A DNA stretch of 64,000 nucleotides from Flavobacteriales bacterium (GCA_016716605.1 JADJWA010000002.1:62001-126000); one strand, 5' to 3'. Positions 24,910 through 34,003 are shown, counted from the first letter of the stretch. Notes: generated by a model not told the origin, from the sequence alone. Numbers and translations are program-made.

Positions 24910-25854
24910 TCACCTGCGCCTGTAAACCCGCACATAGTCCACAACCATGGTCGCTGGCAGATCATGTATGCCGAGGTCCTGGCCCGCTGGCGAAGTGAAT
25001 AGCCTCCGCTTCACAGCCAAGCTCAAGATCACCGACACATGGGCATCCTGTGCTGGAAATGCTTGGTTCTGCAGATAGATACCTGGCGGTGCGTTGCAAG
25101 TGGTCACGGGGCGATTAAGGACATCGTAGAGACGACTCGCACGATGAATCAACACATCATCGATGTAGAAATCAACGAACCAGACATCCCAATCCACACG
25201 GTAAACATGAAAGTCGTCGGCCAAGTCAACCAGCTCCCGATTACCTGATTCACTTGCCACTTTCCCATTGCAAGGCTCATTGTACCGATGCAGGGCATAG
25301 TGGTATTCATTTGATGGCCTTGCCATTACCTCCAAAATGTCGATCTCAACGCAATTCGGTCCACCACCGAAGAGCCAGAATGCCGGCCAGAGATGCTTGC
25401 TCTCGCTTTTCGGGACTTTGAGCCTGCACTCAAATCGACCTCTCGAAAAAGACTGGCGACTATGAAGAACGCCTGATGTGTATACCGAAGACACACCATA
25501 CCAGAACGCCCGTTCGCCCTTGCGGGCCAAGATGTTCAGAAACCCATCGCCGGTCACGATGACATTGCTATCCGCATTGACCGTGAGCACCTCCGGCCAA
25601 CCATGTACGCGGCTCTCGTAACATTCATCGGAATGGTAGCAGTATGGATAGTGCGTGAGCCAACGATCCGCATCTATTCCCTCACCAACGAATTCCTCCT
25701 CGAACACGAGGTCCCATGCACCATGGGCGCAAAGATCTCCTTCCTCTACAGCAACAAGCCTGTGGCGAAGTGGATCGGAGTAGAGTTGACCATTGCAATC
25801 CCATGCTACAAGCAGGGCGGAGTAAATGAAGCTGGTAATTCGCGGCTCCATCAC
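24910..25854 (-). CDS. GH16-family glycoside hydrolase (inserted cargo)
   Basis: 314 residues. The catalytic GH16 signature ExDxxE is present as CVEIDILEVM (~170), preceded by LWPAFWLFGG and preceded in turn by SRGRFECRLKV, both family-typical. FHVYRVDWDVWFVDFYIDDVLIHR and VVDYVRVYRR complete the beta-jelly-roll. GH16 enzymes cleave beta-1,3/1,4-glucans, galactans and related polymers; the substrate cannot be predicted. A short hydrophobic N-terminus may direct export. Composition is A/T-richer than host genes. It overlaps the upstream membrane protein by 4 nt (ATGA), and its stop abuts the orphan J-domain tail. Confidence 0.88.
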   Translation of the reverse strand: MMEPRITSFIYSALLVAWDCNGQLYSDPLRHRLVAVEEGDLCAHGAWDLVFEEEFVGEGIDADRWLTHYPYCYHSDECYESRVHGWPEVLTVNADSNVIVTGDGFLNILARKGERAFWYGVSSVYTSGVLHSRQSFSRGRFECRLKVPKSESKHLWPAFWLFGGGPNCVEIDILEVMARPSNEYHYALHRYNEPCNGKVASESGNRELVDLADDFHVYRVDWDVWFVDFYIDDVLIHRASRLYDVLNRPVTTCNAPPGIYLQNQAFPAQDAHVSVILSLAVKRRLFTSPAGQDLGIHDLPATMVVDYVRVYRRR

Positions 25855-27203
25855 GCTCTGTTTCCAAGGGGCACCCTTCTAAGAGCATCGTAGAGGCCGA
25901 TCATCGCTGCGAAGGGAATCGCCCAAGCCATCTTGATGCCGAATCGATCAGCGATAGTGACCAGACCGGCATTCACTGCAGAATTGAGCACGCACGCTCC
26001 AAGCAAGAAAGCAATCATCACCCAAGTTGTCCTTCCAATCCGAACCCGCAGCCGATGGATCGCAGCCAAAAGAACCAATGCAGCCAGCCCGATCATGACA
26101 CCCGCCTCATGGACATTGCGCCAGGTGGGCATGGCGGACTCGAACACATCCCTGTGCATCTGCCGGGCCTGTGAATACGCGTTGGCATCCATGGGCACGT
26201 GGCGCACCAAGCGTTCGTGCAGCAGGGTACCCGGACCGAAAGCCCCGTTTCCATCGCCCGGCGCGAACCGAGTGAGTTGAATCGCTATAGATCTCAAAGT
26301 TGCGCGCCCTTCAGCCATGAGGAGCTCGGGGTCTGTTAGCACAGTGGACCGAATCCGGCCAAACTCCGATTCCATTATTGACCGATCGGTGTAAAGCGAT
26401 TGCGGCGAGTCCTTCGCCCAGAGGAACGAATCAGCGCTGGCCGGTATGATTTCTCGCCGTTTGCACAGCGTGACAGGATCAGTGTCGCAATACTTCACCA
26501 GGTATTGCTGGAGAACGCCGTGTTCGGCCATGCGTGCGGCATAGAAAGTATTCTTCGATTTCGCCAGGGAAGGCCCCATAGGCACGGTACCAGCACATGC
26601 AATTAGCACCAGGAGCGCGATGCGCTTCCATGAAGGGTGCGCACTTGATCGCCGGAACAGTTTCAGCATCGAGGCAAGCGCAAGGACCATCGCCGTCAAC
26701 CCGATATGCGACATGTGCATGGCGTAACTGACCAGGAGAAGCGCGCCGTAACCGAAGATTTCCCTCCGTGGAAGGCTTTTGGACCATAGCAACAGATACA
26801 ACGTGCAAAGCAGGATTGGGGTGAACACATCGGTGATCAGCTGGCCCGAGCTGAAGGGCAGGCCGGTCACGAGCGCTATCCACGTGATGCCTCCAGCGCG
26901 CGACCATGCGCCGACCCAACCCACCTCCTTCAGCAGGCGATGAAGAACGACGGCCAACAGCAGTGCTTGCGCCAGAACCACAGTCCACAGCGTGACGCCA
27001 TTCAGGCTGACGAGCCGTAAGAAAACACCGTAAGTGATGGGCCGGTCGATCGGAGTATCCAAGACGAATCCCGACGAGAGATACGTGGAGGTATCAGAGT
27101 AAACCAGCGGGTAACCGTTCCATATCGCCACCCAGAGCAACGCTACCATGGAGACTACGGTTGTTAGCGCATTCGCCACCTTACCGTTTCTCCCAAAGGC
27201 CAT
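25851..27203 (-). CDS. polytopic membrane protein, GT-C-like (inserted cargo)
   Basis: 450 residues with about ten hydrophobic segments, for example TVVSMVALLWVAIWNGYPLV, VVLAQALLLAVVLHRLL and WAIPFAAMIGLYDAL. Early loop residues YSDTSTYLSSG and DRPITYGVFLRLVS resemble the acidic first loop of GT-C glycosyltransferases, but I cannot assign a family. A long extracytoplasmic loop (~230-345) contains conserved-looking Cys residues (YCDTDPVTLCKRRE). It is translationally coupled to GH16, so the two probably act on the same glycan. It starts 20 nt after the djlA-like stop; TAAACTTG four nt before the ATG could be its own promoter box. Confidence 0.7.
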   Translation of the reverse strand: MAFGRNGKVANALTTVVSMVALLWVAIWNGYPLVYSDTSTYLSSGFVLDTPIDRPITYGVFLRLVSLNGVTLWTVVLAQALLLAVVLHRLLKEVGWVGAWSRAGGITWIALVTGLPFSSGQLITDVFTPILLCTLYLLLWSKSLPRREIFGYGALLLVSYAMHMSHIGLTAMVLALASMLKLFRRSSAHPSWKRIALLVLIACAGTVPMGPSLAKSKNTFYAARMAEHGVLQQYLVKYCDTDPVTLCKRREIIPASADSFLWAKDSPQSLYTDRSIMESEFGRIRSTVLTDPELLMAEGRATLRSIAIQLTRFAPGDGNGAFGPGTLLHERLVRHVPMDANAYSQARQMHRDVFESAMPTWRNVHEAGVMIGLAALVLLAAIHRLRVRIGRTTWVMIAFLLGACVLNSAVNAGLVTIADRFGIKMAWAIPFAAMIGLYDALRRVPLGNRA

Positions 27204-27223
27204 GCGTCAAGTTTACGCTAAGG

Positions 27224-27964
27224 CTATTTCATCCCCCGCTCCTTCTGGATCGCCTCATAGGCCTCTTGCACCTTCTTGAACTTCTCGTTCGCCGCTTTCT
27301 GCACCTCCTCACCGAGCTGCGCCACCTTGTCCGGGTGGTACTTCATGGCCATGCGGCGGTAAGCCTTCTTCACCTCCTCGTCGGTGGCGGTGCGGTCGAT
27401 CTCGAGCACCGCATACGCAGCACCTGGATCGGCGGTGCGGAACATGGCACTCAACGAGCCCAGGTCCTTCTCGCTGATGCCGAGTTCGTGCGCGACGGTG
27501 CGCAGCAGGCCGATCTCGCTACGGTGCACCTCGCCATCGGCATGGGCCAGTCCGATGAGGTAATGCAGGAGCTGCAAGCGCACGGGGTGCGGCATGTTGT
27601 GGCGCACCTGCGCGCATACCTCGTGCACGGGGATCTCCTGCTTGAGCGCATCGCGCAGCAGCACGAGCAACTCACCGGCCTGCTGCGCGCCGAACTGCTG
27701 CATGAAGAAGCGCCGCACATGATCGAGTTCGCGCTGGGTCACCTTGCCATCGGCCTTCATCAGCGCGGCCGTGAGCACCACAAGGCTCATGGCCAAGTCG
27801 CCGGAAGTGGTGGAGCGGGCGCGCGGCGGAGGCTGCGCGGTGCTTCCATCCGTGCTGCCGCCCATGTGATCCATCATGGCCCCGATGGCGAAGCCGAGTA
27901 TGCCGCCGATGGGGCCGCCGAAGGCCCAGCCGAGCCCGCCACCGATCCATTTGCTGAAAGCCAT
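27224..27964 (-). CDS. DjlA-like co-chaperone: TerB plus J domain
   Basis: 246 residues from ATG 27964. The N-terminus is a glycine-zipper membrane segment (GGGLGWAFGGPIGGILGFAIGA), a TerB-like helical domain follows (~60-170: SLVVLTAALMKADGKVT, YLIGLAHADGEVHRSE), and the C-terminal J domain (~180-246) has the HPD motif in KYHPDK. This is the layout of DjlA, a membrane-tethered DnaK co-chaperone. Its last 179 nt are duplicated at 24724-24902. The stop is followed by two cargo genes on the same strand. Confidence 0.88.
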   Translation of the reverse strand: MAFSKWIGGGLGWAFGGPIGGILGFAIGAMMDHMGGSTDGSTAQPPPRARSTTSGDLAMSLVVLTAALMKADGKVTQRELDHVRRFFMQQFGAQQAGELLVLLRDALKQEIPVHEVCAQVRHNMPHPVRLQLLHYLIGLAHADGEVHRSEIGLLRTVAHELGISEKDLGSLSAMFRTADPGAAYAVLEIDRTATDEEVKKAYRRMAMKYHPDKVAQLGEEVQKAANEKFKKVQEAYEAIQKERGMK

Positions 27965-28032
27965 TGCGCGAATTGAGGTCGGCAAAGATGAATGTTGGGC
28001 CGTGCAGTGCCAGCGCGCCGATGCACGAGCGG

Positions 28033-28764
28033 CTACTGCTCCTGCTGCTCGGCTTCAGCCGGCACCACACGGTACCGCAGCAGCACATCCGACCACACGG
28101 TCTCATTCCCTGCGGTGCGCGCATCGCGCAGCGGTGATGGATCGCTCCAATCGCCGGGCTCCGGTGATTCGGGCAAGGGCAGGTCGAAGGCGAGCCAGGT
28201 ATCCTCCTCGATGTGGAAGCTGAGGATGCGCGTGCTCGAACGGGTGTTCAGATCCGCTCTCACAGGCACGATCAAGAAGCCCCCCTCCTCCCGGAACTCC
28301 GATCGATCGACGGTCGCGTAGCCGTTGTCCTTCGGTCCTGCATACAGGCTCATGCGGATCTGATCAGGCTCACGCGATCGGTCCGTGATCCGCTCCAGCG
28401 GCACGCGCACCTCCACCTCCAAGGCGAGCAAGGCGCCTTGATGCTTCAAGGGGCGTGGGATGGACAGCAGGCTGAGCCCTGCGATGCCGAAGAGCGCCAC
28501 TTGGGCCAGCAGCAGCGACAAGCCCAATGCCTTCCAGAACTGCATCCATTCCGCTGCGCTCACGAGCTTGGTTCCCAGCAGTCCCAACAAGAAACCGCCG
28601 ATGAAGCCCGCTGGGATGAAGAGGAAGACGATCGCATAGCCGCGCTTGCCCTCGAAGTCGCTCACGCCGTGCAGGCCCGTGACCTTGTCAGCCACGAAAA
28701 CCGTGGCGAAGGCCGTGATGATGGCTGTGAGCAGGGCGACGACGAGGGCGATCTTCCAGGACAT
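28033..28764 (-). CDS. membrane protein of unknown function
   Basis: 243 residues from ATG 28764. Three hydrophobic segments occupy the first ~110 residues (IALVVALLTAIITAFATVFV, VFLFIPAGFIGGFLLGLLG, LGLSLLLAQVALFGIAG), followed by a soluble beta-rich domain (~115-243) with RVPLERITDRSREPDQI and FHIEEDTWLAFDLPLPESP. No family is recognised. It stands alone: the djlA-like gene lies downstream 68 nt away on the same strand, and the next gene diverges. Confidence 0.75.
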   Translation of the reverse strand: MSWKIALVVALLTAIITAFATVFVADKVTGLHGVSDFEGKRGYAIVFLFIPAGFIGGFLLGLLGTKLVSAAEWMQFWKALGLSLLLAQVALFGIAGLSLLSIPRPLKHQGALLALEVEVRVPLERITDRSREPDQIRMSLYAGPKDNGYATVDRSEFREEGGFLIVPVRADLNTRSSTRILSFHIEEDTWLAFDLPLPESPEPGDWSDPSPLRDARTAGNETVWSDVLLRYRVVPAEAEQQEQ

Positions 28765-28824
28765 GGTGGGCGCGTGCCGGTGAAGATCGCATCTTCGACG
28801 CATTCAGGCGTGAACAGCAAGTGC

Positions 28825-29103
28825 ATGGCACAGGTCATCATCACCGAAGAGGGGCGCTCCGGCTCCGTGCTTTTTGAATCCGATGGCCGCCGCATCTCCG
28901 GCTGGTGGGAATTCGCCGGAGGCGATGCCGTGGCGATCGTTCACATCGGCAGCGCCAGCGAGTGGCGGCATGGCCACTCCTGGGCGGTGGATCAGCGCGT
29001 AGAGATCATGCGCTTCATCGCGGATGAGGTGATCCGGCAAAAGGCCAGCAGCTGCAAGGCCGTGATCGATGAGGAGGGCGGATGGATCACGCTCAAACGA
29101 TGA
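28825..29103 (+). CDS. small hypothetical protein
   Basis: 92 residues from ATG 28825 (MAQVIITEEGRSGSVLFESDG). It is soluble, mixed alpha/beta, with a central GGDAVAIVHIGSASEWRHGHSW and a C-terminal VIDEEGGWITLKR. No membrane segment, signal peptide or known motif is visible. An in-frame GTG at 28810 is an alternative start. It is followed by the 358-residue membrane-anchored protein 10 nt later and is probably co-transcribed with it. Confidence 0.6.
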   Translation: MAQVIITEEGRSGSVLFESDGRRISGWWEFAGGDAVAIVHIGSASEWRHGHSWAVDQRVEIMRFIADEVIRQKASSCKAVIDEEGGWITLKR

Positions 29104-29113
29104 TCTACAGCGG

Positions 29114-30190
29114 ATGAGCGACACAAAGGATGAACAGGAGACCGCCGTCGCATGGTACCGGCGGTACCGTTCGCTGGGCCTCAAGCTCTCGCTATTCGTG
29201 GGCGTTGCGGCCCTCATCTTCGGCGCTGTGATGTGGTTCGGGAAGAAGGTCCTCTCCGTGGCCCCCGCGAGCGGAGTTCCGCTGGGCGAATGCGTGCGCA
29301 CCGAAAGCCACATCGCCTCGCTCATTCAAGCCACCGACCCGCACCTGCCCGAGATCAGCGGCCGCGGCGGAAACACCACCACGAGCGTCAGCATCCTGAT
29401 CATTCCGATGGATGGGAGCGAGCCGAAGAAGATCCTGATCGCCGAGGGCCTCACGTCGAATCAGTTCGCCTTAGCGAAGATCCTCGGCAGTGATGGACAG
29501 GTCCTGTGGTTCGACGTCAACGGCATCGGCGGCGTGGACCTGAAGCGCTTGGCATTGCTGCAACCCGCAGAAGTGCGAGACCCCTACGTGCCGAAGTCCG
29601 CATGGCCCTTCGCGATCAGCGCTGACACCTACCTCTCCGCTGGTTTCATCGTAGCGCACGGACAATGGCTCGGGCTCCATTCAGAAGAGGAGCTGATGAG
29701 CGAGTTCGCTCCGAAGAAGTTCTTGCGGCGCGTGGTCCCGCAGCCACTTCGCTCTGCTCGTGGTGACGGCCTACCAGTGCGCCGATTCCATCGCGGTGTG
29801 CTTGAAGCGCCCGTGGATGAGAAGTACCATCGCATCATTTCCATGGATCCGCTCAGCAACGATGCGTACTTCAATGCGGCCTTCCTGCGCATGGACGACG
29901 ATGCGGAACCGATTCGCCTCACCGATCCCGATGGCGCGCTCATGATCCACACCTCTGAGCCCGGGCTCAAGGGCACCACCGCCATCTCTCGTGTCGACCT
30001 TGATGGCAGGGTCATTTGGTCAGTGGATACCGCCATCGATCGCTTCAAGCTCTTGCAGATCCTGCCGGGGAAAGAGTCGTTCGCCTTCGTGGGCACGCGG
30101 CTGCCCGTGCCGGATAAGCTGAGTGAGCCCTTGGTGGTGATCGTGGATAATGCCACAGGTGAGGTGCGCTCGGAGACGTTGTGGAGGTAG
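29114..30190 (+). CDS. membrane-anchored hypothetical protein
   Basis: 358 residues from ATG 29114. One membrane segment near the N-terminus (LSLFVGVAALIFGAVMWFG) and a large extracytoplasmic domain rich in beta strands (ILIIPMDGSEPKKILIAEG, TTAISRVDLDGRVIWSVDT), reminiscent of a beta-propeller-like fold, though no family is recognised. The 3' end (RFKLLQILPGKESFAF ... PDKLSEPLVVIVDNATGE ... LWR) recurs as a diverged orphan fragment at 32672-32829, beyond the STAND NTPase gene. Confidence 0.75.
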   Translation: MSDTKDEQETAVAWYRRYRSLGLKLSLFVGVAALIFGAVMWFGKKVLSVAPASGVPLGECVRTESHIASLIQATDPHLPEISGRGGNTTTSVSILIIPMDGSEPKKILIAEGLTSNQFALAKILGSDGQVLWFDVNGIGGVDLKRLALLQPAEVRDPYVPKSAWPFAISADTYLSAGFIVAHGQWLGLHSEEELMSEFAPKKFLRRVVPQPLRSARGDGLPVRRFHRGVLEAPVDEKYHRIISMDPLSNDAYFNAAFLRMDDDAEPIRLTDPDGALMIHTSEPGLKGTTAISRVDLDGRVIWSVDTAIDRFKLLQILPGKESFAFVGTRLPVPDKLSEPLVVIVDNATGEVRSETLWR

Positions 30191-30267
30191 ACCAAAGCGC
30201 CGGTCGGTCACACGCGCCTGCTCTCCGCCGCATTGACTTGATGCCCCGAGGTCTGGAAGGATCCGTC

Positions 30268-30275
30268 TACATTTG
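30268..30275 (+). promoter_or_regulatory. -7 element for STAND NTPase gene
   Basis: TACATTTG, a perfect TAnnTTTG match, 29 nt upstream of ATG 30305. The cargo gene therefore seems to have its own promoter rather than relying on the upstream gene. Confidence 0.55.
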
Positions 30276-30304
30276 ATTCACAGGGTTCCAACGCCAGCCC
30301 ATCG

Positions 30305-32638
30305 ATGTCCAAAGGATCCCAAGGTGAGCCAACGGTCCTTGACCTGCTCAAGGAGCTGAAGGAGTACATCATCGTGCTCGCCCTGCTCGCCAGCGTGGTG
30401 GGCTACCTTGCGTACAACCTGCACAAGCTGCCGGAGAGCATGTGGCTGTTGCGCATCCTGTTCTGGATGGCCGTGCCGGTGATCCTGCTGCTGATCTACC
30501 TCTACAACCTGCGGCCTGCCATGATCAGGCAGCGCGAGCTGCGCATCCGTCCTACCGGCGACCCCACGGCGGAGTACTTCACGACGTCGCCACGGACGGA
30601 AGCGGATAGCGCGCTTTTCAATGGTAAACCGGAATACGAGAAGATTCTGAGCTGGCTGATGAGCGCGCATGAACCCGTCCTGATGCTCACTGGTCAATCG
30701 GGGGTTGGCAAGAGTTCGTTGGTCGATGCGTACTTGGCGCCTGAGCTGAGCAAACACTCCGAGCCGCGTATAGAGGTCGTCCGTTTGCGTGCAGGGCAGG
30801 ATCCGCTTGCTGAGTTGAAGGGTGCCTTATCTGAACGGCTGAAGGCTTTCGGCAATGATGCCGGCAACCTGGATGCCCTTCAACTGGTGAGCGCCTTGGA
30901 AAGCATCGCACCTGCTGGACATCGCACGCTGATCGTGCTGGACCAATTCGAGGAGTTCTTCCTGTTGCAAGGCGCGGTCGCCAATGCGGATCCCGTGAGC
31001 GCGGGAAAACCGATCGTGCATCAGCCGATGGTTGAGGAACTCCGGGATTTTTTCCGCAGGCTGTTGGTACTGCGGCCAACGCGCCTTTCCATCCTGCTCT
31101 CCTATCGTGAAGACCACCAGCCAATGGTGGACGCACTTGAACTGCCCGCGCGGACCGAGCGGCTCAACTGGATGCCCGTGTACCCGATGTCACTTGCCAG
31201 CACGCGGGCCTTCATCAACGCCTGCCCCGGCCTCAATGTGCCGAAGGAGCGCATGGACAAGGTGATCGCAGAGGCCGCACGGTACGAGGATAGCCAGGGC
31301 ATCCGGCCGATCGTGTCTAACATCCTCGGGCTCGTGCTGCTCCGTATGGTCGACCATCCTACGGCCTGGCGAAGGACCGACGATCTACTGCGCTATTACG
31401 TGGAGAGCGGATTGGGTAAGGAATTGCGGCTCGACCGGGCCAAAGTGCTCCGATCGCTGCTTTCTGATTTCAGGACCGCAACACCGCATGCCGTCAGGAA
31501 ATTGGCGAGCTCGACGCGCTGGTCCGTACGCACCCTGGAGAACCAATTGGAACTACTCGGACACCATGGCCTGCTGCGCTGCCTGAATCCCGCCGAACCG
31601 GAGCCTGGCGAGCGCAAATGGCAGATCGCGCATGACTTCCTCGCCTTGCAGGTGGATCGCGTAATGCCCGGCATTCATCAAACGACCTTCCGTGCGATCC
31701 GCCCGTGGCTCGCTCCGACAGCCTTGCTCATCGTCATCCTGCTTACCTCATTCATCGCCAATAGCCCCGAAGACAGAGCCGCACGCTCGCTCCGTGAAGT
31801 CGGGCTGATGTGGGATCCGGAACGGCGGACGATCGAGTCATCAAGCTACGCCGAGGAGAACCTCTCATCGGAAATGATCCGTGAACGGAAAGGCGATCTG
31901 GTGCTCCTTGATCCGCAAGCGATGAGTGTCTACTCCGAGGTATTGGTCGATCTCGAATGGCTTCAGGGACTTCAATCGTTGCGATCCCTTGATATCCTTG
32001 GCTGCAATGAGCTGAAGGATCTTAGTGGATTGCATTGGGCACCCGGAATCGTGGAACTTGAGATATCTCTGAACACCGGTATCGAGGAACTGGGCGGGCT
32101 GCAACACCTCCACGGGCTCAGGTTCTTTTCTATGGCATATTGCCCAAAGCTCAACGGTATCGAAGAGTTGTCGGGCCTGACAAGCCTGCGAACGCTGAGC
32201 CTGGCGAGCAACGACTGGCTGAAGGACTTGAACGCGATACGCGGCTTGGATTCGCTGGAGCAACTTCGCCTGGGTAATTGCCAACAACTCACCGACTTCA
32301 GCGGGCTGCAAGGCTTTGCGCGGCTAAGTCGTCTGGACTTGAAGAGGTGCGTTCGGCTGAAGGACCTCGAAGCGCTGCGCGGGTTGACCTCACTCCGGGC
32401 GCTTGACATCTCCTTTTGCGACAGCCTTGTCGACCTGAGCGCGCTGACGGCACTACCTGCCATGGATACCTTGCGCTTGCATGGGCCGTGGTTGTTCGAG
32501 ATGGTGGATGAACTACCACCATTACCCCAACCGCGACGGATAGAGATCGGTGCATGCGAATTACCCGTCGGTGCCGATACCGCAGGTCTTCGCGCGAAAC
32601 TCCCCCATATGGTGGTGCTACCGAAACCGGATAGGTAG
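30305..32638 (+). CDS. membrane-anchored STAND NTPase with leucine-rich repeats
   Basis: 777 residues. Two N-terminal membrane helices (YIIVLALLASVVGYLAYNL, ILFWMAVPVILLLIYLYNL; ~21-69) precede a STAND NTPase domain of the nSTAND1 type (~100-440): P-loop LTGQSGVGKSSLV (130-140), Walker-B-like LIVLDQFEEFFLL and sensor SYREDHQ. A winged-helix-like region and a third membrane segment (LAPTALLIVILLTSFIA, ~475) follow, then about eight leucine-rich repeats (~540-730: LQSLRSLDILGCNELKDLSG). STAND proteins oligomerise after ligand sensing; many are antiviral or death effectors. Here the LRRs would be the sensor and the TM helices a possible effector (inference). It is inserted behind the 29114-30190 gene. 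Confidence 0.88.
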   Translation: MSKGSQGEPTVLDLLKELKEYIIVLALLASVVGYLAYNLHKLPESMWLLRILFWMAVPVILLLIYLYNLRPAMIRQRELRIRPTGDPTAEYFTTSPRTEADSALFNGKPEYEKILSWLMSAHEPVLMLTGQSGVGKSSLVDAYLAPELSKHSEPRIEVVRLRAGQDPLAELKGALSERLKAFGNDAGNLDALQLVSALESIAPAGHRTLIVLDQFEEFFLLQGAVANADPVSAGKPIVHQPMVEELRDFFRRLLVLRPTRLSILLSYREDHQPMVDALELPARTERLNWMPVYPMSLASTRAFINACPGLNVPKERMDKVIAEAARYEDSQGIRPIVSNILGLVLLRMVDHPTAWRRTDDLLRYYVESGLGKELRLDRAKVLRSLLSDFRTATPHAVRKLASSTRWSVRTLENQLELLGHHGLLRCLNPAEPEPGERKWQIAHDFLALQVDRVMPGIHQTTFRAIRPWLAPTALLIVILLTSFIANSPEDRAARSLREVGLMWDPERRTIESSSYAEENLSSEMIRERKGDLVLLDPQAMSVYSEVLVDLEWLQGLQSLRSLDILGCNELKDLSGLHWAPGIVELEISLNTGIEELGGLQHLHGLRFFSMAYCPKLNGIEELSGLTSLRTLSLASNDWLKDLNAIRGLDSLEQLRLGNCQQLTDFSGLQGFARLSRLDLKRCVRLKDLEALRGLTSLRALDISFCDSLVDLSALTALPAMDTLRLHGPWLFEMVDELPPLPQPRRIEIGACELPVGADTAGLRAKLPHMVVLPKPDR

Positions 32639-32671
32639 ATGATCCATGCATTGTGCTGTAAAGGGGTTGTC

Positions 32672-32829
32672 CAATCCATCGCTTCAAACTCGCACAAGTC
32701 ATGACCGGAAAGGGCGCCTACGCATTCGTCAGCACTAGGCCTCCTTTGCCTGACAAGCTTAGCGAGCCCTTGGTGGTGATCGTGGATAACGAATCGGGCG
32801 AAGCGAGCACCCATTCACTGTGGCGCTAG
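32672..32829 (+). pseudogene. orphan diverged 3' end of the 29114-30190 gene family
   Basis: Translates as HRFKLAQVMTGKGAYAFVST ... PDKLSEPLVVIVDNESGEAS ... LWR stop, matching the last ~50 residues of the 358-residue protein. DNA identity is roughly two thirds overall but includes a 26-nt identical run (32762-32787 region). Many differences are synonymous, so it derives from a homologous functional gene rather than a recent copy. Homology begins near 32672, just after the STAND gene stop at 32638. Confidence 0.85.
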
Positions 32830-32859
32830 CCGCTGGGCATTGATGAGGTAGCTTGCGGC

Positions 32860-33969
32860 ATGCATGTATTGCACCTTCTGCTTGTCGGCGCTTCCTTCAA
32901 CGCCATCATCGTGCAGGCCCAGCCTTGGGAACGCCCGCTGATGCAGGCGTGGTCGGCTGATGGCGTCACCTTTTCCGTGCCCTCGATCTTCCAGGATTCC
33001 TCTGGCGTGCCGTCAGTGATCCGCTGGAAGCCAGACACGCTCATATGCGCCTTCCAATGGTTCCGCCAGCCCATGGGCTCACCATCCTGGGACCGCGTCG
33101 CCGTGAAATTCTCCTACGATGACGGCCAGAGCTGGACTACGCCCGAAGCGATCCTTGTGAACGGCCTGCCATCGGGCTATCAACGGCCCTTCGACCCTAC
33201 GCTCGTGAAGCTTGGCGGCGACAGCCTGCGCATCTACTTCTCATCCAGCGCCACGCCGCCCATGGGACTCGATGCCTCAGTGAACACCTATTCGGCCCAC
33301 ACCACCGATGGCGTCAACTACACCTTCGAGCCAGGTGCGCGCGTGGACGTGGCCACCATGCCCGTGATCGATCCCGCCGTGATCCGCTTCGGGCCGGGCT
33401 GGCACTACGCCGCGCCGGCCGGTGCGCCGCAGGATGGCGCTTACCACTACCTCTCGCCCAATGGGATCGACTTCAACGCCGTGCCCATGATTCCGTCCGA
33501 CGCCATGCACAACTGGACCGGCAACTACATGGTGGAAAGTCCGAACGAGCTCCGCTTCTATGGCGCTGGGCAGAACGGGGTCTGGTACAACTCCTCGCCG
33601 AACGGCGGCACCTGGAACGGCTACGTGAGCACCAACATCATGGGCGGCGACCCGAGCGTGGTGAAGGTGGCTGACAACAGCTACCTGATCGTTTACGTGG
33701 GCCAGCCATACGCCATGGGTCTTGATGGACCAGCTGCCTCAAGCGCGAAAGTATCGGTGGTGCCGGTGCCCGCGCGCGACAGGCTCCGCCTCGTGAACGG
33801 ATCATCTGTTGTGAGCTACCTGATCCTGAGCATGGCCGGTGCGATCCTGCAAGAAGGCCGGCCGATGAACGGGATGATCGATGTGCAGCGCATTCCGGCA
33901 GGCGCGCACCTCCTGCAACTGCATGATGCGGAGGGTGAGCGCACGACCTTGCGGATCATGAAGGATTAG
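32860..33969 (+). CDS. sialidase-like beta-propeller T9SS cargo
   Basis: 369 residues. Signal peptide (LHLLLVGASFNAIIVQAQ), then a glycosidase-like propeller (~22-285) with an Asp-box-like motif FSYDDGQSWTTPEAI and blades such as FDPTLVKLGGDSLRIYFSS and MPVIDPAVIRFGPGWHY. The Asp box is typical of sialidases and other secreted propellers; catalytic residues are not identifiable, so enzymatic activity is open. The C-terminal ~80 residues (VVPVPARDRLRLV ... RIPAGAHLLQLHDAEGERTT) form a T9SS sorting domain. A TAGCTTGC box lies 3 nt upstream of the ATG. Confidence 0.8.
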   Translation: MHVLHLLLVGASFNAIIVQAQPWERPLMQAWSADGVTFSVPSIFQDSSGVPSVIRWKPDTLICAFQWFRQPMGSPSWDRVAVKFSYDDGQSWTTPEAILVNGLPSGYQRPFDPTLVKLGGDSLRIYFSSSATPPMGLDASVNTYSAHTTDGVNYTFEPGARVDVATMPVIDPAVIRFGPGWHYAAPAGAPQDGAYHYLSPNGIDFNAVPMIPSDAMHNWTGNYMVESPNELRFYGAGQNGVWYNSSPNGGTWNGYVSTNIMGGDPSVVKVADNSYLIVYVGQPYAMGLDGPAASSAKVSVVPVPARDRLRLVNGSSVVSYLILSMAGAILQEGRPMNGMIDVQRIPAGAHLLQLHDAEGERTTLRIMKD

Positions 33970-34003
33970 GGCAACGCCGGATCGGATCATTGTCCTTTGC
34001 TCC

